Positions 59,900-64,000 of a stretch of 64,000 bases of DNA are shown here, in pieces. This DNA comes from Paenibacillus rhizosphaerae (GTDB lineage: Bacteria > Bacillota > Bacilli > Paenibacillales > Paenibacillaceae): NCBI RefSeq assembly GCF_014192015.1, contig NZ_JACHXJ010000004.1, positions 463,327 to 527,326 of the forward strand, written 5' to 3'. The notes under the pieces were generated by a model that did not search any database, was not told the origin of the DNA, and saw only the letters and a list, made by a program, of their open reading frames with translations. Numbering within the stretch: position 1 is the first letter of the stretch; every line of letters begins with the position of its first letter. Both the position numbers and the translations under genes were made by a program.

Positions 59900-62800
59900 A
59901 TGAATCAACCGCTTTATGGCGTATGGCTTGGCGATGTGTTTTTTTGTTTTTCAGGAGAGATGTCCGAACCGAGAGTGGATGCATGGAGCAAAGTGGTCAA
60001 GCAGCTGACGCTGACGGACGGGACGCGCCCTTTTGCCCAGGCTGCGCTCAGGCTGGCCGAGCTCAAATACCCGTCCGCGCATGCGGCTCAGCGAACGAGC
60101 CGCCGAGGGGAACGGCGCCAGCTCATGGGCAGAACGCTGGAGGGACTTGCCCTGAGCGCCGCAGACGCCTTCAGCCTGCTTCTCGCATGGGATGAGGCAT
60201 ACATCCGGCAGGCGGGTATGGAGCCTGGAGCGGAGATGGGTTACTGGGCCCAGGCGGCCCGGTTCGCCCTGGAGCTGATGCTGCGCGGCTGTATTGCGCC
60301 GGGCACGGCACCGGTGCCGACGAACGGCGCCCGCCGCAGATCGGGCGAGCATGCGCTGGCGGCGGAATGGAAGCCGAGCCTGAACCAGCCGCAGGACGCG
60401 GAGCGCTTCCTGCAGCTGGCGGCGGGGATGCCGCCTGTGGCGCTTGGAGTACCTGCGCTATCCGGCAGGGATGCGATGACGAAGGAGGAAGCGGGGGCAT
60501 TTTTGCTGCACTCGTTTATGGGCGCCATGATCCATGCACAGGTACGGGAAGTGATTCGTGAGAACGAGAGCAAATTTTCCCGCTACCATGCCGAATACCG
60601 GAGAGGATATTCCCCGGTGGCGGAGCTGTGGTGGAACAGCGCTCTGACCACCAGCAGAATGATCCCGGTCCAGGGCAGCACAGAGGAGATGGAGGAGCTG
60701 GCATCTGCGGTTGGAGAGATGGGGGGAACCTCGGTCCCGGCCGTGGAAAGCGGGGATGCAGCGGCACAAGGCCGAATGCAGCTGGGACTGCGGCTGGAGC
60801 CCTGCCATACCGAGGAAGAGGAACGCTGGTGCGTCTCGTTCTGGGCTGAGTTTCAGGATGAGTTCGGGTCATGGATTCCCATCCGGGCCATCTGGTCATA
60901 TCGGGAGCGGAATATCAGCCGCCGCGGCCGCGTCTTTCCGAATGTTCAGGAGCAAATGCTCCATGCGCTCGGCGATGCGTCGAGGCTGTCCCCGGAATTG
61001 GCCGAAGCGCTGAGGGGCCCTGCTCCGGAGAGCCTCGAGCTCACCACGGAGGAGATGATCGCCTTTGTCCGCCTCTCCGTTCCGAAGCTGACGAAAGCCG
61101 GCATCACGGTCCAGATGCCCTCCCGGTGGAGCCGGAAGGGGCGCCGCCGCGTGGGATTATCGCTAAAGATGCTGGCGGAAGGTGCAGGCGGAGGCGCGCC
61201 GGGCCATCCGGTCGTTGGCCTGGAGCAGCTTGTCTCCTTCCGGGTCGAAGCCGCCCTTGAGGGCCTCACCCTAACCCGGGAGGAACTGGCCGAGCTGGCC
61301 GAATCGACCCTGCCGTACGTGAAGTTCCGCGGGGAATGGATCGAGCTGGATCTGAAGGAAATCCGTCAGGTGCTGCGCTATATCAAGAAGCATGACGAAG
61401 GCGAAATGAACATGTCCGACTGGATGCATCTCAGTGCAGGAGAAGACGGCGAACGCACCTGGAAGGGTATTCCGGTGCTGGAGCTGGAGACCATCGGCTA
61501 CCTGCAGTCCCTTCTAGGCGAGGAGGGGCCGAAGAAGGTGCCTGTCCGCCCGGTTCCCGCTTCGCTGCATGGCGTACTCCGCCCTTATCAGGAGCGGGGC
61601 TACCAATGGCTGGCTGCGATGCGCGATATGGGCTTCGGCGTCTGCCTGGCCGATGACATGGGTCTCGGGAAGACGGTGCAGGTGATCACCTGCCTGCTGG
61701 AGCAGCATAAGGAGGGCAATCCTCCCGTGCTGATCGTGTGCCCGACCTCGCTGCTCGGCAACTGGCAGCGCGAAATGCAGCGTTTTGCCCCCGGGCTCGA
61801 GCTGTACATTCATCACGGCAACCGCCGCCTTCACGGGGACGAATTTCTGGAGCAGGCGCTCCGGCATGACGTCGTGCTGACAACCTACCATTTGGCCGGA
61901 AGGGACGGCGCCGACCTGGCCTCGGTTCTGTGGTCCACCGTCGTGCTGGACGAAGCCCAGTACATTAAGAACTACCGGACCAAGCAGGCGCAGAGCGTCA
62001 TGAAGCTGTCGGCGCCGCACCGCATCGCGATGACCGGGACGCCGGTGGAGAACCGCCTTGGAGAGCTGTGGTCGATTTTCCAATTCCTCAATCCGGGTTA
62101 TCTCGGTTCCTCCACTTCGTTCCGGCAGCGGTACACGACGGGGGAGGTCGCGCCAGGGAAGCTGCAGGAGCTGCATAAGCTTGTATCGCCTTTCATGATG
62201 AGACGCCTGAAGAGCGATCCCGACATCCGCAAGGATCTGCCGGAAAAGCTGGAAATTAAGTCTTACTGCACGCTGACCGAGGTACAGGGAGCGATGTACC
62301 AGTCGGTCGTGGACCAGATGATGGGCCAGATCGGACAGCAGACAGGGATCGCCCGGAAAGGGCTGGTGCTGTCCTCGCTGACGAAGCTGAAGCAGATTTG
62401 CGACTCGCCGCTTCTGCTCGGCAGGGAAGACGCGCGGGGCGCCAAGGCCGAGTCTTCGGGGAAAATGGAGCGGCTCTTCGATCTGCTTGACAACATCCAG
62501 GAAAACCGGGAGTCGGCGCTGATCTTCACGCAGTACGTGGCGATGGGGCATCTTCTGGTGTCCCGGCTGAAGGAGCGTTACGGCAGGGCGCCGTTTTTCC
62601 TTCATGGCGGCGTGTCCAAACAGGAGCGCGACGACATGGTTCTTGCCTTTCAGGAGGGCGAGGGCCCGTCCTTCTTTGTATTGTCGCTGAAGGCGGGGGG
62701 CGTCGGTCTGAATCTGACCCGGGCCAATCATGTTCTGCATTACGACCGGTGGTGGAATCCGGCGGTGGAGAACCAGGCGACGGACCGGGTATTCCGGATC

Positions 62801-62992
62801 GGACAGCAGAAAAACGTGCAGGTTCACAAGCTGATCTGCCAAGGGACGCTCGAGGAACGGATCGATGAGCTGATTGAACATAAAAAGTCGCTTTCCGAGC
62901 AGGTCGTCGGTTCGGGAGAAACGTGGCTGACCGAGATGTCGGATCACGAGCTGAAGGAACTGATCATGCTGCAAGGGGAAGACTGGATGTAG
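59900..62992 (+). CDS. SNF2-family DEAD/DEAH-type helicase
   Basis: A 1030-residue SWI2/SNF2-type ATPase. An N-terminal region of about 540 residues resembles the bacterial SNF2-associated domain (DUF3670-like). The ATPase core follows: motif I DDMGLGKTVQV (about residue 585), motif II LDEAQYIKN (about 683), motif III MTGTPVENR, and the second lobe with GGVSKQERDDMV, KAGGVGLNLTRANHV and ATDRVFRIGQ. Such bacterial proteins act on DNA-protein complexes; the specific function is unknown. GACAGGAG precedes the ATG. It probably forms an operon with the SWIM protein downstream. Confidence 0.93.
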   Translation: MNQPLYGVWLGDVFFCFSGEMSEPRVDAWSKVVKQLTLTDGTRPFAQAALRLAELKYPSAHAAQRTSRRGERRQLMGRTLEGLALSAADAFSLLLAWDEAYIRQAGMEPGAEMGYWAQAARFALELMLRGCIAPGTAPVPTNGARRRSGEHALAAEWKPSLNQPQDAERFLQLAAGMPPVALGVPALSGRDAMTKEEAGAFLLHSFMGAMIHAQVREVIRENESKFSRYHAEYRRGYSPVAELWWNSALTTSRMIPVQGSTEEMEELASAVGEMGGTSVPAVESGDAAAQGRMQLGLRLEPCHTEEEERWCVSFWAEFQDEFGSWIPIRAIWSYRERNISRRGRVFPNVQEQMLHALGDASRLSPELAEALRGPAPESLELTTEEMIAFVRLSVPKLTKAGITVQMPSRWSRKGRRRVGLSLKMLAEGAGGGAPGHPVVGLEQLVSFRVEAALEGLTLTREELAELAESTLPYVKFRGEWIELDLKEIRQVLRYIKKHDEGEMNMSDWMHLSAGEDGERTWKGIPVLELETIGYLQSLLGEEGPKKVPVRPVPASLHGVLRPYQERGYQWLAAMRDMGFGVCLADDMGLGKTVQVITCLLEQHKEGNPPVLIVCPTSLLGNWQREMQRFAPGLELYIHHGNRRLHGDEFLEQALRHDVVLTTYHLAGRDGADLASVLWSTVVLDEAQYIKNYRTKQAQSVMKLSAPHRIAMTGTPVENRLGELWSIFQFLNPGYLGSSTSFRQRYTTGEVAPGKLQELHKLVSPFMMRRLKSDPDIRKDLPEKLEIKSYCTLTEVQGAMYQSVVDQMMGQIGQQTGIARKGLVLSSLTKLKQICDSPLLLGREDARGAKAESSGKMERLFDLLDNIQENRESALIFTQYVAMGHLLVSRLKERYGRAPFFLHGGVSKQERDDMVLAFQEGEGPSFFVLSLKAGGVGLNLTRANHVLHYDRWWNPAVENQATDRVFRIGQQKNVQVHKLICQGTLEERIDELIEHKKSLSEQVVGSGETWLTEMSDHELKELIMLQGEDWM

Positions 62993-63153
62993 GATGCAGA
63001 ATTGGCTTTGAGCCTTCTAAGCCAGATTAAGGCTGTACCTTGATCGCGCTTCGGATGGAAATGATATGAAGTAGTTTCTGCAAGGGTATACTATGGTTCA
63101 GCGCAGCAGTGCAGGAGGCTGATTCAGAGTCTCCACAAAGGAGGGAACAAAGG

Positions 63154-63924
63154 ATGAAGGCACAAGGCAAAGACCGAACGGAGCTGATCGTGGAAGCGGA
63201 ACCCGGATTGATCCGGGCCCAAGGGAAAACAGCAGAAGGCCGCGAGGAATGGAACCTCGGCATTCCGGTGACGGCAGACGGAGAAGTGCCCGCAGATGCC
63301 ATTGTGGAGAGGCTGGCCGATTGCCCCGCCGACCTGTATTTACTGCTTCAGGGCAGCCGGCTGCCCTGGCTGGATGAGCTGCTGGGGCAAGACGCCCTGA
63401 CTTGGAGCGAGGCGGTCTGCCGCTGCGGCACAGACGGATGCTCCCACGCTTCGCAGTCAATGCTGGCCATCCGTCAGCGCTTGGCGGAGGAGCCGCTTCT
63501 AATGCTGGCGCTGCTGGGGCTTCCCCGCGAGGAGCTGCTCGGCCGGGTCTTCGGCGACTGGGCCGATTCCCTGCCGCCGGGTGACGCCAAGCTGGCCGCC
63601 GGCGATTTGTCCTCCCTTGAGGAGAAGGGCAAAGGCGGCCCGTCTCCCGGCGAATGGCTGGCGGAAGCGGCTCAGCAGGGCATGCTGCATGAGCCGGGAG
63701 CGCCGTACCGGGAGGTGGCCGTCGATCTGAAGGCGGTGCCCGCCAAGGATATGCCGGAGGAGGATTGGTCGGGCCTCCTGCCCAAGGTGACGGCAGCCCG
63801 GCAGGTGATCCGCTCGATCAAGTCGCAGACGGCGGCGAGAGCCAAGGAGCAGCTGAAGCGGGTACCATCGGCTGCCGCTGGGCTGGCCCCGGCTCCGGCT
63901 CCGGCTTCGGAGAACAGAACATGA
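63154..63924 (+). CDS. Compact SWIM zinc-finger-like protein
   Basis: A 256-residue protein. It has a short SWIM-type metal site CRCGTDGCSH (Cys89, Cys91, Cys96, His98; pattern CxC-x4-CxH) followed by the helical stretch PLLMLALLGLPREELLGRVF, which matches the segment after SWIM motifs in SNF2-partner proteins. The N-terminus (1-85) and a basic C-terminus (Lys/Arg plus Ala/Pro-rich tail) are not recognised. Typical partners are longer, so this is a minimal version. AAAGGAGGG precedes the ATG. It is linked to the next gene by ATGA overlap. Confidence 0.75.
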   Translation: MKAQGKDRTELIVEAEPGLIRAQGKTAEGREEWNLGIPVTADGEVPADAIVERLADCPADLYLLLQGSRLPWLDELLGQDALTWSEAVCRCGTDGCSHASQSMLAIRQRLAEEPLLMLALLGLPREELLGRVFGDWADSLPPGDAKLAAGDLSSLEEKGKGGPSPGEWLAEAAQQGMLHEPGAPYREVAVDLKAVPAKDMPEEDWSGLLPKVTAARQVIRSIKSQTAARAKEQLKRVPSAAAGLAPAPAPASENRT

Positions 63925-64000
63925 CCGGGCCGTCCCGCGCCGGAAGCCGGGGCGCCTGCCTTCTGGCGGCTCTGATGATTTCGGCGTCCGCTGTTCTTGG
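63921..64000 (+). CDS. Start of a secreted or membrane protein (cut by the window end)
   Basis: The ATG overlaps the previous stop (ATGA), giving MTGPSRAGSRGACLLAALMI then more hydrophobic residues, which looks like a signal peptide or first membrane segment. Only 26 codons are visible. The family cannot be named. Confidence 0.55.
   Translation, partial: MTGPSRAGSRGACLLAALMISASAVL

Noticed and set aside
1..64000. CRISPR arrays, toxin-antitoxin or defence modules, insertion sequences
   Set aside because: No regularly spaced repeats, transposases, integrases, restriction or toxin-like genes were found on either strand.

Overview
The window looks like chromosomal DNA of a spore-forming, Paenibacillus-like member of the Bacillota. 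The evidence is a GC-rich coding style with strong AGGAGG ribosome binding sites and frequent GTG/TTG starts, two YjcZ-type sporulation peptides, a coat-F protein, a CotJC/YdbD-type manganese catalase, several YesM/YesN two-component pairs tied to CUT1 sugar ABC transporters, and Firmicute-style leader RNAs (T-box, cobalamin and fluoride riboswitches). No prophage, CRISPR array or insertion sequence was seen. The species assignment is inference.

Layout. (1) 1-9914: one co-directional polysaccharide-utilisation cluster: two ABC permeases, a lipoprotein binding protein, YesM/YesN-type kinase and regulator, a heparinase II/III-like lyase and a GH88 unsaturated glucuronyl hydrolase. The enzymes point to a uronic-acid-containing polysaccharide. 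(2) 10120-12967: a secreted multidomain GH43 arabinanase with its own promoter and a CcpA/LacI-like operator. (3) 13193-19407: Ni/Co transporter, DinB-like protein, T-box controlled serS, MarR regulator with a palindromic operator, a tiny DUF1328 membrane protein, an M50-like membrane protease homologue, and nrdB. (4) 19408-22707: nrdA with a very hairpin-rich 0.5 kb spacer before nrdB, the whole unit lying behind a cobalamin riboswitch. (5) 23005-31775: small housekeeping and sporulation genes, tRNA-Thr, Mn catalase, CBS protein, a fluoride riboswitch with a CLC-type fluoride exporter, CotF-like protein, DUF523, a holin-like protein, pyroglutamyl peptidase, a broken tetR remnant and a methyltransferase. 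(6) 32143-38720: SulP transporter, GNAT acetyltransferase, three envelope/glycan enzymes (GH73, L,D-transpeptidase, polysaccharide deacetylase) and an HD-GYP phosphodiesterase. (7) 38821-43125: two leftward ABC export systems, one fused by overlapping stops and starts to a YtrA-type GntR repressor with an inverted-repeat operator. (8) 43426-46907: CsbD, an orphan 5TMR-LYT histidine kinase, RidA and a TspO-like membrane protein. (9) 47069-59523: two paralogous CUT1 ABC cassettes flanking a divergent YesM/YesN pair, followed by a GH31 alpha-glucosidase split by a frameshift. (10) 59900-64000: SNF2 helicase, a compact SWIM zinc-finger protein and the start of a further gene.

The main themes are carbohydrate sensing, uptake and hydrolysis (three YesMN or CUT1 modules), RNA-level control (three leader classes) and sporulation. 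I did not find a clearly new defence or mobile system. The observations most worth following up are the B12-controlled nrdA-nrdB unit with its structured spacer, a recurring leader element seen three times, the uronate-polysaccharide cluster, the duplicated ABC cassettes, and the minimal SWIM partner of the SNF2 helicase.
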